Source: Torymus aiolomorphi
Taxonomy: Eukaryota > Arthropoda > Insecta > Hymenoptera > Torymidae
Direction: 5' to 3'
Length of the DNA: 64,000 bases
Assembly: GCA_036365515.1 (NCBI GenBank)
Contig: CM070876.1
Location: forward strand, 172,633,978-172,697,977
Part shown: positions 46,366 to 60,528 of the stretch, piece after piece
How positions within the stretch are numbered: position 1 is the stretch's first letter
Layout: every line of letters begins with the position of its first letter
Translations under genes and position numbers: made by a program
Notes under the pieces: generated by a model
Told to the model about the DNA's origin: nothing
Databases searched by the model: none
Seen by the model: only the letters and a program-made list of their open reading frames with translations

Positions 46366-46394
46366 AATACTATGCGTAACGAACAATTTTAGTA
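46366..46394 (+). repeat. 29-bp direct repeat, right copy
   Basis: Identical to 40477-40505, about 1.9 kb upstream of the ionotropic receptor start codon. Sequence outside the 29 bp is unrelated between the two copies. Confidence 0.7.
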
Positions 46395-48886
46395 ATCAGA
46401 TGTATAGCAAAAATAACTAAGATTTTTTTGCTAAAAGTTTCAATGTTAAGTTACCGAGATATAATTTTTTCAACAAAAATACACGTTCAATCGTATAACG
46501 AACGTACAGAGATAGCTAACCCAAACTTTGTAAATGGAAAAAATAGGCAATTTTATTTCTCTCTCTGATACTCTACAACTAAATTAATTTTGTTAACTTT
46601 GTCATTGGGATAAAAACAAGAAACTGGGTTATTAAAACTGTAAAATCAACGAAAAATAATAACTGTGAGTAAAAAAAACAATAGAATTATCTCCATTTCA
46701 TTACAATCGATTCAGTGGAAGTCTAGAAGCTGAGATCTCGCAGCACACGCACAGAAATCTTTTTCCAATAAAACGTGTTTTGCTTCTTTTATAGGAGGAA
46801 GCAAAATTTTAATTAGTAGGAATTTCTTTATCGATTTACGATATTTACCGCCAGACTGCAGCAAACTATTAATCCTTTCGATAATTTTATGCAAAAAACT
46901 AACAACCTACCAACCACATAAACTAAAAACATCTTTGAAATCCTATCCATTTATAATCCACGAAACCCCAAAAAACTTAATTATTCCAAACCGAACGGAA
47001 AAAAGTCCCCTCAGCAATGAGGAAGACGCCTCTTCCGCTCTGCTCTACTCTCTCATCTCCATTGGAACGACCAAAAACTCTGCGCTTGCAGCGAAATCAT
47101 GCGTAACGCGCTCTCGCGCTATAGCTGGCGCGCGGAACTCGTAAAATTCGCGCATAAGAAAATAGAGCCGCGTCGGACGCGCGCGCGCGCGTTCCGTTAC
47201 CATCACACGCATCTTTCTCTCTATCTCTCTCTCTCTCTCTCCTTGTTGCGCGTAATGCGGGCAGCTATGAAAAATGCATTTCCGTTAGCCAGGAAGCCGG
47301 CAATTAGTGTATCCCGTTCGATATGTATCCTCTACTCTCCGCGCCTCCCGTCATCCGCATTATCCTATATCCGCAAATATATATATAAGTAATGGTATGT
47401 AGGTATAGGTGGGTGTGCGCGCAGAGAAACACATACAGGTTGTTTATGGGTATACGTATATATAGTATAGATATATATTTTGCTCTATTTAAATATATTA
47501 CGGTACAAATGTACAAGTTTTCGGTATTTACAGGGGGAGCGCGAGTAAAATGCTCTTGATTCGCTCTCGCGCACACTGGGATCGATTAATTGATAATAAT
47601 AATTGCCCTCGCGCGCAGGCAGGTATGTACGTACAAAAATGGTATTGCATTGCGTATGGACGCGTGCGAGAAGAAATCATGTCGTTTGATGAGCCGGGAG
47701 AACAAGATTTCTCGCTATAATATTATGCTCGATATAAAAGTTGGTTACGAGGTGTATAGATGAATTTATACTATTCCAAAAGGCGTATCTGGACAAACTT
47801 GCAAGAACAGTTCAGAAAGTTTTGAAAGTCAGTATAAAATTATCTATACGGTGCTACGATGACTCGATAATAATTTCTTTTCGATTCGTCTGTATAATAA
47901 ATGTTTAGACGACCGGTATAAAGTCAGTTTTCCGAGCGAGGCACGTGCGAAAAACGAGAAAAAATTTAACAATATATAGGTATTAAAAACGTGTTTTCCA
48001 TTTTATTTTTTCACACTGGTTCGTGTACACGAATATTGTTATCATTAGTAATTCGTTATTCAGTACGTTATTTTCTTATTTATGTAGTTATTTTAAAACT
48101 CGAAAAACTTGCTTATTATCATATACTTTTACGCAAAATGTTATATATCTATTCGTATTGCACCTGTAATTTACAATATACAGATTTGTTTTCTTATAAA
48201 CGTCTTACATATTTTGATTTTATTTACTGCGTGTTATTCAACATTAACATGTTTATCGTAGTATCTTTCTAATTCAATGTATACAAAACTACTACATTTG
48301 AAGACGAATTTTACGTTCACCTATTAAATATGGTATAGCATAATATATTTTACCTTGATCGTCATGGCGATTCAATTAAATTACAAAATTCGATGAACAA
48401 ACGATTCTTAATTTGATTAGTACAACGTTATACGCTTAAACAAACAATTACACAATTACAACGCATATATACAACTCTTATCTCCCGAAAATACTGATTC
48501 CAACGCTGGAAGCTACACATTCACACGTGCCTCTGTACAATAAAAAAAGAAAACGTCAACGTCGTTCTCCACATCCGATGGTTCATCGCTCGATTTTCAC
48601 GTCGCCGGGGCATACAATTTTGACACAAATCGCATAAAAATCGAGGAAACCATCGTCTCCGTATATAACAAACACTCAACAACGCATTAAACAAGAGAAT
48701 TAATAAACGCCGTTACTTAACAGAACCCACATGATCAACAGTATCCTTGTTCCTCCATCTCTTAAAAATCCATTCCACCGTCAGTCAACCATCCGGATCC
48801 AACATCACAACAACGTTATTACTATATCATACGTCTCAAAACGCGGTATAAACGCTCTCGAGCAGCCCAACCTCTCTCATCCCCTC

Positions 48887-51800
48887 TCAAATGAACTCCG
48901 TGACGAAGATCTTTTTGAAATCGGGCGCCGAGCCGCCGATATCGTGCCTGCAGATCTCCCCGTTATCCAGGTAACTGATATCCGAGCTCTTCAGTATGCT
49001 CTTCAAGCTCTCGATCGACAGCGTGGGCAGCTGGGACGCCTTGCCAGCAGCTGCGTTGTTGAACTTGTCGAGGTCGTTGAGCGAGTAGCCCGGGATCATC
49101 TTCTTCTTCAGCTGGTACGACTGTATCACCGGCTTCGAGTTCCCGCCGCCGCTCACCGGCTTGCCGACGACGATGTCCAGCTGGTTGGCCTCGATTATGC
49201 GGGGCGTGAAGCTGCGCATGCTGCCCTTGCTCTCCAGCGGACGCGACGGGACAGCCGCCAACGGCAGCTCCTGCGGATGGAAAAAAAAAACACGTTTAAT
49301 TATAGAGCTAGTAGGTGAATAAATCTGCGATTCTCTCGGTGACTACTCTTCGATCGTTACCGCAAGTGTACGGCGCAGAGCGACAACGGTTGTTTTATTA
49401 GAAACAACTGTATAGTCAGGGATAATATAGTCATATCGCTGGGAATACATCGGTAAATTGGTGGAAGCGTGCAGTTAAGGTGGCGCGAGATATTTACCGC
49501 GTGAGTGGTATGAAGAGAATTCATCGTCTCTTTTGTGTACTACTTGTATGTCTAGCTTTTGCAATTAAAAGTTGCTAGAGCTACGTAGCTACTAGAAATT
49601 ATAATCGGTTGGAATATTATAATAATCCACGAGCAGCAATTTTCCCGCGGAACACTGAGATTATGAAAATTACGGGCTTCCTCGGTTATAAGTGCATTTA
49701 TTTGACGAAAACAAGCCTCGCCGACTTTAATTAGAATTTAAGGCACAGTTTTACGTTTCGTTGAGAGAATTAAAGTACCATGAAAACGCTATTTCTAAAG
49801 TCAAGGTCCTCGGACTCGAAAATTCACCACAAACTATGGGAATTGCTTGATAACACTCGGTAGTTAACGAGTGATTCACATACTTAAAGAAAATGTGTCT
49901 TAGTTTCCTCTTTTCTTCCAGGAAGTCGCCATTCACGTTTCTCACGTTAAAGCTATGATGAGAGGTTGAAAAAATAGACCCCGCGGGCAATTTGATTTTT
50001 TTAAGGTCGAAAACATAATAAACGTTCAGAAAATGAAAATGAACCTGTTTAACGGTAATTCTATAGCGTACATAAGAGACGAAAATTTCATTACATTACT
50101 CAATGGGTGTCCCTGAAACAAGGTCATACCGGTTTTAGGAGACTTTCTGAAAAATACCGGTCCATTTTCTAATTGACGGAAAACTGTAGTGAATTTAGCA
50201 AAGTTTCCTTATCTCTCGATCCGAATATACAACTTCACCATAGAACATTGCAACTTATGATCTTATTTTACAGTACCATTACAAATTTTTCAATTGTGAT
50301 ATGTTTAATAACCAAATAGACCCATTATACTTATCAATCAAGAATCTATTCAATAAAATCACAAAACCTTCGCCAACCTCTATACAACCAAACTACATCG
50401 CATCCATGCACCGCTCGCCAATTTTTTTCATCAACATTCCCTCGCCACAGCGACAACAACGACGACGACTCTCGCATTCCAAGCTCTAGCCCCATCACGA
50501 CATCCTAAATCGAAAACCGCGCAACCTGTCATTGTTCCCCACCTTCGGGCCCATCATCCTTGCATTCGCATCGCCCGCACTTTTTCTATATACTCTCTAC
50601 GACGCGAAGGCGTGTCTCCGCGGCAAAAACGAAAGCGACTGCGAGAGAGAAAAAACACAGAACGATCCTTTGTACAAAGTGGGTTAAACGCCGTTTCCCA
50701 ACGGAAAGTCAAGGCCGGTCGCGAGCCCGATTACTGTTGTCGTCGTCGCGTATATACCCATGCGAAATTACACTCTAATCGCCGCCCGGGGGAAGAAGGA
50801 GAAGGAAAATGCTAATTGAAAAATGCGTGCGCGCCCGCGGATGGAGTGCTAATGCGCGATGGCATTGGCGGAATGCAGATGCCGAGCGCACGCGCGCGCG
50901 CGCTTTGGTGGGTCTGGATTTTTCAATTGACTATTGTTATTGTAATTGTTTTTTGTTACTGTGCTGCTGCTGCTGCGGTGTATGATGTTGGTTAGGAAAA
51001 AGTTTGGTAATTTAGGTTCTGGTTATACTGTTATAAAATTCAGGATAATTGTGATGACCTGATGAGAATAATAATTTTTTGCAAAGTATCGGATTGCAAT
51101 ATTATACGCATAGAAATGCGCTTACATTACAAATGCAATTACGCACCTACAATTAAATTTTACATTTATAATGTAATGTACCACAACCTTCCACGATTCA
51201 TTGTTTTTTATGCATCATATATAATTCGAAAATTCTTACAATAATTTTTGTCGTTCTTTGCATTACAGACATAAAGGACTACACCACCTCATAGTAATAA
51301 AAGTCACTTTTAATCAAACAAAACGTCTGTCCCGATAACGCGACGTCGCTTCGACCATTAAATTTAATAAGTCACAGCGATCACCGCCTATCTCCCCATC
51401 AGCGAATCAGACCGACCTTTTTTCCAATTTTTACATACCCATATATAATACAGCAAGCAATGCATTACATCACGTCAAGCAAGCCAATCACGATTATTAG
51501 ATCAATTAGATATATACTCACACACGACTCTCCGATCCTATACCGATATACAAACCCTCAGGAATTCCGATCTCTTACATAATCACACAGACTGTTCACA
51601 TATTATAATAACTATATATATACATATATAAAGACAGCGCACGTACGTACCTTGGTACCCTTGCGCTGAAAGTACTCGAAATCGTCGTTGGCGACTGTCG
51701 TGACGGAGCAGCAGCTGCGCGCCCGGCTGCGGCACGAGCTCATCGTGTCGAACTCCTGGCTGCCGAGGTCGCAGCTCTCGTCGTCCGACGTCTCGTAGCC

Positions 51801-54800
51801 GGCCTCCTCCTCATTGTCCTCGTACTCTGCCGGCAAATACGTTACATTGAGCGAAGCGAACGAAATTTAGATGGTATTACAGTTCGATTTATTAAGTGGA
51901 GTGTGGTGGAGAAATACTATAGTTTATGGAGGTGTTGGGAAAGAGGTGGAATCGGATTTGCCGTGGTATTTAATTTTCGAGGGATTAGTGTATAGGTATA
52001 GAGGATTGTGCCGCTGCTGATGAGATATCGGGGTTTTATGGGGAATATGGTTTTGTAAGGATATTGCGATTCTTTTTATACGTGGCGGGGGTTGGCAAAT
52101 CGCGGTAGAGGAAAAATTTTAAAATATTTAGGCGAGAGGTTATTTTTATATTTTGCGCTGTCTGATAAGTCGGTCAATAAACCCATAGAACGTTATTATA
52201 TTATGTTAACATTTGAAATATATAACTAAATCATTTTAAAATCAAAATTACATTCGTGCATTTATCGAAAATAATTGGAAGGCCGATATATAGTTGCATC
52301 ACAAATATTTTTTCGATAAAAACTTTCTCACCGGCGGCCGAATGAAAAATAATTTTACTGATCAAATTAGTCAATCTACCAATAAAGTTAGCCGACAGCG
52401 GGCGTTCCAAAATTTCCAATATTCAATAATCAAAAAAGTAAATTCAACAGCTCCAACGAAAATTTCGAATAAACGCACACTGAGCGAACCTGTGACTTCG
52501 AACTGCTCTAAAACTGCAATCTCCTCAATTAACCAGGTCAACAACCCCGCCAGCCCTGTCCCTCATTCCCTCAAATCCAATCCGACCCACGCACTGCACA
52601 CAGGCTGCTGTATGCACAAAGCGCACCTCGATACTCTTTCTCTCTATCTCTTTTTTGCCGCGGCGGCCCTTTCCCGATTAGACAAGGACGCGGGGCGCAT
52701 CGGTGCGTGCATGCAAAGCGAGTGAACTGCGCGGTAGAGCGAGAGCAGTGCATTGGGATGGCCGTTGCGATTCGCTCGCTCGCGGTGCATGCATGAGTAT
52801 ACGCACGCTCTTGACCTTTCGCGTTTATATATATACAGGAGTTGTACCTTTTATGAATAATGAGCGCGTGTGGGATAGTGCGTATGGTAAGGTGGCGTGG
52901 AATTTATTAATGATGGGTAGTTAAGATTATTGTAGGTTGGTAGATGGGGAGGAATGGTAGGTGTGAAAATGGAGTTTGTATATTTTTTAATTTTAACGCT
53001 ACATGAAAACGGAAGAGTGTAGCGATAGCAATATTGAGCGAGATATTTGATTGCGAGATGTTTATTTTGAGAGAAAAAATTTCATTTCGCATAGCAGCGA
53101 TCATTCCGTGATTTTATATTGGTAAATATTGCGAGTTTGTTGAAATATTAGATGTATTTCAATTTCGAACTGTAATTATTTGTTTAGCACGTACGCGCGG
53201 AATGAAATTTCATTATGGAATTTTTTAACGCGCTTAATTCAACAGTGTACGCATAATACCTGGGAAAAGCTATAAAAATGTATACCTAAACAACTGAAAA
53301 TTCAATTAAGCGTTTAATTATATGGTTTTCAACATTGTTGTAGCGGTTTTGTTTTAAATCCTTATTGTTGTATTCCTTGCACAGCTGTTTTCGATAAGGA
53401 GATGCAATAAAATGCAAGAAAGGCAAAACGAGCATAATTACAGTGTATAAATGTAAATGCGCCTTCGTAAAAAGGGAAAAATGAAAAGAAAAAAAAAACG
53501 ACTGATGATCATAAAGCCGCGAGTATATGTAAATCAGTAGAAACGGCTTGTCCTGGTACAGTTAACTTTTACTACTAATTAATATACATGCGATGTATAG
53601 CCACAATATGTACATGAGAAGTGCAGCCGCGCGCGCATATCTTCGTGTTATGCAGTGTGTGACTACATTATTCCAAATATTACGTAAAAATGTAGTTGTT
53701 GAAAATTACATTTGCAAGGCTGATCTCGTTTTTAGCACATGTATGCACGAAAAGTGACGCAAAGTCGTCCGCTCCTCGAGATATCGAAATATCGGTTTGT
53801 TTTTTAAAATTCTTATATTACGTAGTCGGTAGTCGAAACGTATATCAAAATATATTAAAATTTTCGAAAATTAATTTTTAGTAGTAAGTAAAAGTTAATG
53901 TTTTTAAAAAAGCACTGATGTTTACTGAATATGAGAAAAGAAACGGCAAGGTATAAACGTAAATTATCAATTCCGTGAAATGTACATTATAATGTTATTC
54001 AAATAGCATACAAAATTTATTATATAAATAGTGGGCGTGAAAAATGTGAATTACAATTAACATTCCTGAGAGCGGAAAAGCGCGAAAAACACGCGAAAGC
54101 AGTGTATATTGTATGAATTTGTCGAAAAAAAAAAGTTGTTGTTGGCGGAAAATTCAATATCATTAGCCGTGAAGTGAAACGCATTTTATTTATTAACGAG
54201 GAGAAGTTTATTAATATGCCGTAATTTCTCCTGACGAATAACGAACGTTTTTATTCCGCTGCAATCATAAATCCATTTTAATCTTTTTACTCGCAAACAT
54301 TTGTCTTCTTGCCATAGAAAAATTTCATTAATTTGTCAAAGTTGCACTTGTTTTTCGCTTTAATAATCGTTGTTTTCACACCAATATTGACATATCATAC
54401 TTTTAATTAGTAAAGTTTATTCTCATTGTTTTCATTTTCAATTAATTGCTACTTTCGTTAACTAGGTACGATATTAATAATATATTGCTATTTTAATTTT
54501 AAATATACACCTGATCATGTAAAATGTAAATTACTATAATATATGACCTAAAATGCAAATGAATTGTAACAAATAAAAAGTAAACTTTCGTCTTTCAAAT
54601 TAAATTTTACCATTGCATACTATTACTATTGATGTTATTATTACTCTTTTATCATAAAAATATTTAATACCATTAATTGAGTAAAAAAAATTTTACGCAA
54701 ACGTTTAGAATCATGCACGATGATTAAAATATAAAAAATTTTAAAGCCAGCTTTAATGACAATTTTTACTTATAAATAATTTGTTTTAATTAATAAAATT

Positions 54801-57800
54801 ATATTAATACTTTTTAGTAATTTAATTATTTATAAAATAATTCATTTTAATAAATTTAATTTATTAATAATGATAAAATTACTATTCCATCTCCTAAACA
54901 ACCCCAACTCACCCTCATTATTCCCCCTGGCCTGCTCGAATATCTGAAGACTCCTCTTGATCGCCATCTCCCTTTTAATATCGTACGTCCTCGAGCTGAC
55001 GCATGGCAGCTCGATCCTGGGATACCTCGCGTGCAGATCGAAGCTCTGGTTCCTCCTGAGAGCGGCGGCGTTGCGCCTAGCTCGTTCGGCCTGCTCGTGA
55101 ACCATCAGCTGGCTGCACTCGCGGTGGGGCGGCGGCGCCGACTGCTGCTGGTGCTGTTGGTGCACCAGGAGGCCGGCGGTTGACTCGTGGCTGCCGAGGA
55201 CGCTGCGGGAGGCGCGACGAGGAGCCTCCTCGCGGATCTCGTCCAGGCTCTTGGCGAAGTGCTTGAGGCGACGCGGGCCGTACTGCGGGAGAGATGAAAA
55301 GGGTGTTATAGGTGAGAATAGAGTAGAGAAAACAAATAATTGTTTGAACATTTCTTCTTTTTTTTTAATAGTGTAAATGATAAAATAGTGTGTATTGAAA
55401 TCACTCATATTTTCTAATGAACACAGTAGTTTGATAAACTAAAAAGGTTCAGACACTCAAAAAACATTTATAAGTTCACAATGTTCATGCAAATAAGATC
55501 GAAATTTTACTCGATCAAAAACTCAAAAAAAATATAAGAATCAAAAGTTATTGTTAATAACTTTAAAATGAAATAAAAAATATTAGATTCGTTTCATATG
55601 TTTAAAAACATTTGAAATTACATAGGCATGTTTATAAAATTTATTTGCACCTACATGCATTTTGTAATGGAAAAAAGATAAAATAAAAAATTTTCGAACT
55701 TTCGTTCGCACCCCTAGTATTCGATGGTATTTTAGCTGGGACATTTTTTATCGCGATTTAGTTCTTGTAAATTTTTATTTTAAAATAACGCAAAATGCTA
55801 CATTAGTTAATCTCTCTTTTAAATTTACATTTTTACAATCTCTCAAGAATATTTAATGTTATTATAAGTTTAGCTTTTGAAAAGGTTTAAAAATGATAAT
55901 AGCAAAAGCTGCATGTAAAAACTTATGTAAAAATGTTAAAGTTTCAAGTCGGTATGTTTTTTTAATGAAACTAATCAAAATTTGCATTTAATCGGGGTAA
56001 ACGAAAAAATACATTTCACAACAAAATTTTAATTTATATCGTGTTTGTCGAATTTTGATCATAATTCCTGTAATACTACAGTTCACATTAAATATATTTA
56101 AAATTAACAAAATAATAAATAATGATGTTCAATTTTATATTTTATCTATCATATGCATGATAGAACGATATTGAAAACAATTTAAAAATAATTTCTCCTT
56201 TCATCTCCACCCCAATTCCACTATACCATACAAACGTCCACTTAAAAAAAAAAAAAACATTCAAAAACTCCAAAAAAAAAAATACCACCTACCCCATACT
56301 GCTCATCCAGCTGCAACAAGCTCTCCATCTTCTGCCCAAACACCTCCCCGCTACCGCACTTCCTCCTCGTGCTGAATCCAAACTCCTGCTGCTGCTCACC
56401 ATAGCTCCCCTTACAATTCCCATTGTTCGTGCTGTTCGCCCTGCTAAGATTACGCGCGCCGTGGAGCCGCGTGGGCTGGAGCTTGGGCGACTTGGGCTCG
56501 AGCTGATGCTGCCGCGGATGCTCGAAATTGGCCGAACCGGCGTAGCTCGAGCCATCCGGGGCGACTGACGTGTACGTGTTGTCGCCGCTGGATAGGCCGC
56601 CACGAGCGTACTGGTGGATGCCCAGCTGGATCGTGCCGTTGCGGCCTGGGAACAGTTGGTCTAAGTGGGTATTAGTAGGGTGGTAATGTAGTAGAAGTAA
56701 GATGTATGGTATGCACGTATAAGTGGCGTTGTTTTTTTTGTATAAAGTGGTGTTACGGTAACTTTCGTTTTCAATGGCTCGAATGCGCGTGGCCCTGATT
56801 CAAAATTGATTTCTGGGGTTTTCAATACTCGTCTTTACTGCGTATGCTATATATAAAATGATATTATACCTTATAACGAATGACGTTTATTAAGATCGAA
56901 GTTGAATAGATGGTAATTATTTTGTTCCACCGATTGCAGATATAAATAATAACGAAAAAAACAAAGTAATTTAGAAACGTTTTAACTCGAAATTCCAGAT
57001 ATTTTATTTATTAACCTTTCGTCATCGTTATGTTAATTTCTAAATATTCATTACCTGTGTTTGAAATATGCAAATTAGCTTTAAATTGTTAAACTTTGCC
57101 TCGTTTTTTTTTTCAAAGTAGCGTGAACATTTTGTATTTTGTAACTCGTAAATTATGATCTCGAAAGGCGCATTACAGAAAAATTACTATAAGCTTGTTT
57201 CATTTGCAAGTTGCTTGGCATGCACAATGCCCGATTTAGTGCCGCGAAACAATGAATATTCATTGGGCGCAGTGATTTTTAACTGCGCTCCCGCGGTACA
57301 CAAAAAGCTATTGGCATTGCGCAACTTCTTTCGCGAGTACGCATACACATACACACTTTAATTTAACGTAAGATTGCTGTAATTTTTGTTCGTGAAAACA
57401 TGTTCTATTCTCCAGTGTCATTATTAATATTTTCATATGCATTTCTATATACACAGTTTTTTAAAGATATCTTACGAAATATAAAAAGAATTATACAGCG
57501 TAAAATATACACGCTTTAAGTTAATTTTGTTTCGAACGGAACTTGCAACCACAATTATTTCCCTGTTATCGTGAGAATAATTTTTGTTTAAATTGTCCAC
57601 TGTCTCTTTGGAACAATACGTATAATTATCCAGATTGCTGCTATATTTAGAACAGAACACCACATATTCATACACGAATTACTTACCCATCCACAAAAAT
57701 AAAAAACTCAACATTTAAAAACAGCTACTATTACATCCACGCATATTTACAATTCTTTCAGTTACCACAAAGTCTCATCTTACACCCATCCACCACTCTG

Positions 57801-60528
57801 CCCCCAAACCATCCCAAACGGTTCTTTAGCATCTCTTTCTCTGCCTCGCACTTGCCTCTCGCCATAAACCACCGCGCGTCCAAAAATATACCGGCGCGAA
57901 AGAGGCCGAGCGCGTATGTATTTCCGTCATCCCTTTGATCCTCTTTCTCTACACACAAACGAAAGCATAAGTACCTCGGCTCTGATGATTGTGCAAGCGG
58001 CCGTAGAGGCTGCCGTTTGCCGCGCCTGACAGCGGGAACTTGAGCCCGTGGTTGAGGTTCAGCTGCAGCTTGTACTCACTGTCCTGCTCGAAGTGCCGGA
58101 ACTTGCCGTCCACGCCGCCTGCAAACAAAAAACAAAAAAAGGTTCGGTGAATCATTAGACATTGACGTACACTTTTTTGTGCGTTATATGTGATGTATGT
58201 ACACGTGTGCATCTTGAGGTCAGGGATACCGGTGGGTGGATGTGTATATAAGAAATTTGATGGAGGAGGCCTTGATTGCGAAAGGTGCGTTGTTGATGGG
58301 TGGGTATATTGGATTAAAATTGCGACCTTCGTATGAAGGTGTAACGAGTGTATACGAGACCGTCACGGATATCTTGTAGAATGTGGAGTTTATATCGTTG
58401 GTATATAGGATGCAAAAAAATGGCTACAGCGATTGTTTGTTTTCATAGCTTCTTTCTGCGAAAACTTTTACAGCCGACTGCTTATAACGATTTATGAGAT
58501 TTTTAAGAGACTAAGTAAGAGAGCTTTTGCGCTGTTTATTTTTTCACTGCTCCTTTCACCGATCTATACTTCTTGGAAAACGAAAGTTTACTCGACTGTT
58601 TTTATAACAAAGTAATATCAGGATGGTTACGTCTTATTAAAGCGTAGTCTCCGGATCAGAATATAAAGAACAGTAGTGTCCTTATTAAAATTGTTCGGTA
58701 TACTAATGTCTGTCCATGCGGTTATATACTACGGAAGGTCGATTTTTTACGAACTCATATATATACGTGTACAGAATATTTTGTAGATCGTTCCCACGCT
58801 TAAAAGCAGATCGAACGCAGCAAGAAATGTTATCGAGACAATTTCATTAGACTATTCGACGTATCAAGAAAAGCATCACGTTTTTATCAAAAGCCAGATC
58901 TGTCACACGTAAGCGAAGTGTATGCTGTAATTTTTTTCTTTCAATTCCACGAAATAAACGCGGAAAAATATCGCATCTCCAGGAACACCAAGATTGTAAC
59001 ATGATTTCATCTGTTGTTAGAATGACAATGAGAATTCTAACTGTGAGCGTAGCCATTGTGTACCAAATAAGACTAGCTACGAATTTCTTCTGTGTCATCT
59101 CGTAGTTCGTTGACATTATTAACAAGCGATTGGTTTTATAATTTTTTAATGATCTTAATAGTGCCTCATATGTATAAAGTAATAAGTATGTCGAGTACTT
59201 TCTTCAATTCAAAATCGAAATTACTGTATACATATCACCAAAATAATACTTATACCTTACGCACTTATTTGAAATAAATTGTTTTCAAACTTCTAACCAT
59301 AAAAAAAAACTGCCAAATACACTAATCATCATATAGCATTACATACGTTTGAAAAGAATTATAATTATCTCTGAAAAAAAATCCTTCTTCAAACACCGAG
59401 TTATTAACTTTTCCGCAGGCCACCGTGCTTGTCGCGTCTCCGACGAAAAAAAAAACAAAACGAATCATCAGAAAAACCTAATCAAACGTCCCAGCGATTA
59501 CTTTCCATTTCGCTGCCCCGCCGACACTTTCATCCTCGTTCTAATTTCCCCGGGCAGCGCCGAAAAAACCCGGGGACCGATTCAATTCTACTGCGCGCGC
59601 GGCCAGCCAATTACCTTCCATCTTTCGGCCCACAAAAAAAAAGAAAAGAAAAACGAGAAGTTTCAGCTCTATGCGCCGCCGAAAAAGAAAGAAAGTCAGT
59701 CGTAATCGCTCGCAGCTGCTGTGCGCGCGCGCGCGCGAGAGAGAGAAAACTCATCGCTAGCGCGAACCTTTTTCCGATTGCACAAGACGAAAGTGCGCGT
59801 GTAATATAATCATCGGTGAACTTTCGCAGGGTTGGTATATATGTACAGGAGGCCGAGTGGAAATTGACTTTTCGCTTGCATATATATATATATATATTGC
59901 GTGTATATCGATTTATCGGGCGCATTGCGAAATGCGTATAATGGCTTCTTTTCGCTGGTCGCGCGCGCGCGCAGAGGCGGGAAAAGTTCGATTGCTCGAT
60001 CGCGAGATATACGAGCTCCCTCCCCCCCTTTAAAGGCAATTCGATCGCGCGATGCGTGATTTTCTTTCATAGGCGCATATGCCGAGTTGGTTGATGGGAA
60101 AATTCGTAATTTCGGGAGGTATGAGGAAATGTCGATTTAAAATTCTCTTATTACCACCTCGATATTATTTGATTCTATAATGTATACTCTAGGAAACATT
60201 GCTTCGCTATTCTCAAACAGCGAATTTCGATCATAATAATAGAACCCCACATTTCTTAATCTTGATTTTTACAGTTGCAATACAATTCCATGTAAAAACA
60301 TGTCTTTCGATGTGAAATTATTAAATTATTTTATCAATTGAACTCACCATGTGCGAGCCGCGTCGCCGTGTCCTGCTTCGTGTACACCTTGGCGACGTAC
60401 CGGCAGAACATTTTGTCGAATATCGCGAGGAATATCGGCAGCAGCGTGTCCTTTAGCAACGGCAGCCATGTCGACAAGTTTTGCGGAGTGCAGAAGTTCT
60501 TCAGAATGTCTGGCCTTATCGATACGAT
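48887..60528 (-). CDS. Unidentified gene, 3' six exons (partial)
   Basis: I do not recognise this gene. Exons 60528-60348, 58118-57975, 56645-56293, 55282-54913, 51826-51651 and 49270-48887 all have consensus splice sites and compatible phases, giving 535 residues and a stop. The first exon starts in phase 0 after an AG acceptor, so more exons lie upstream, beyond or unrecognised in the last 3.4 kb. Visible features: an N-terminal hydrophobic/amphipathic stretch (WLPLLKDTLLPIFLAIFDKMF, about residues 21-41); Ser/Gly- and Gln/His-rich low-complexity regions; a basic segment (RRNAAALRRNQSFDL); an acidic run (EEYEDNEEEAGYETSDDE); and a conserved-looking C-terminus ending FKKIFVTEFI. Introns are 1.3 to 3.1 kb. 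The composition suggests a cytoplasmic scaffold or the tail of a membrane protein; this is inference. Confidence 0.8.
49271..51650. other. Intron of the unidentified gene
   Basis: 2.4 kb between its last two exons. AT-rich with CpG-rich patches near 50600-50910 (CGCGCGCG run at 50891). I see no nested gene or resolved mobile element. Confidence 0.4.
51827..54912. other. Intron of the unidentified gene
   Basis: 3.1 kb, AT-rich apart from a CpG-rich patch at about 52650-52800. A plus-strand frame of 143 codons (52294-52725) has no recognisable feature and reads through low-complexity sequence; not called. Confidence 0.4.

Larger units (their letters stand above)
44437..48886. other. Intergenic between IR and the unidentified minus-strand gene
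   Basis: No gene is supported. It contains the MITE at 45387-45565, the right copy of the 29-bp repeat (46366-46394), and a CpG-rich patch with a CT microsatellite (about 47040-47260) followed by TATA-rich sequence. That patch could be a promoter of something not visible as an open frame. The frames at 47099-47392 and 47991-48272 carry no recognisable feature. Confidence 0.45.

Noticed and set aside
47099..47392. 97-codon frame in the CpG-rich patch
   Set aside because: Runs through a CT microsatellite and has no domain or splice support.
52294..52725. 143-codon plus-strand frame in an intron of the minus-strand gene
   Set aside because: No domain, low-complexity composition, no splice or start context.
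59349..60039. Overlapping frames on both strands in a CpG-rich intron segment
   Set aside because: All are in mutually exclusive frames in GC-rich sequence where stops are rare; none resembles a protein family.
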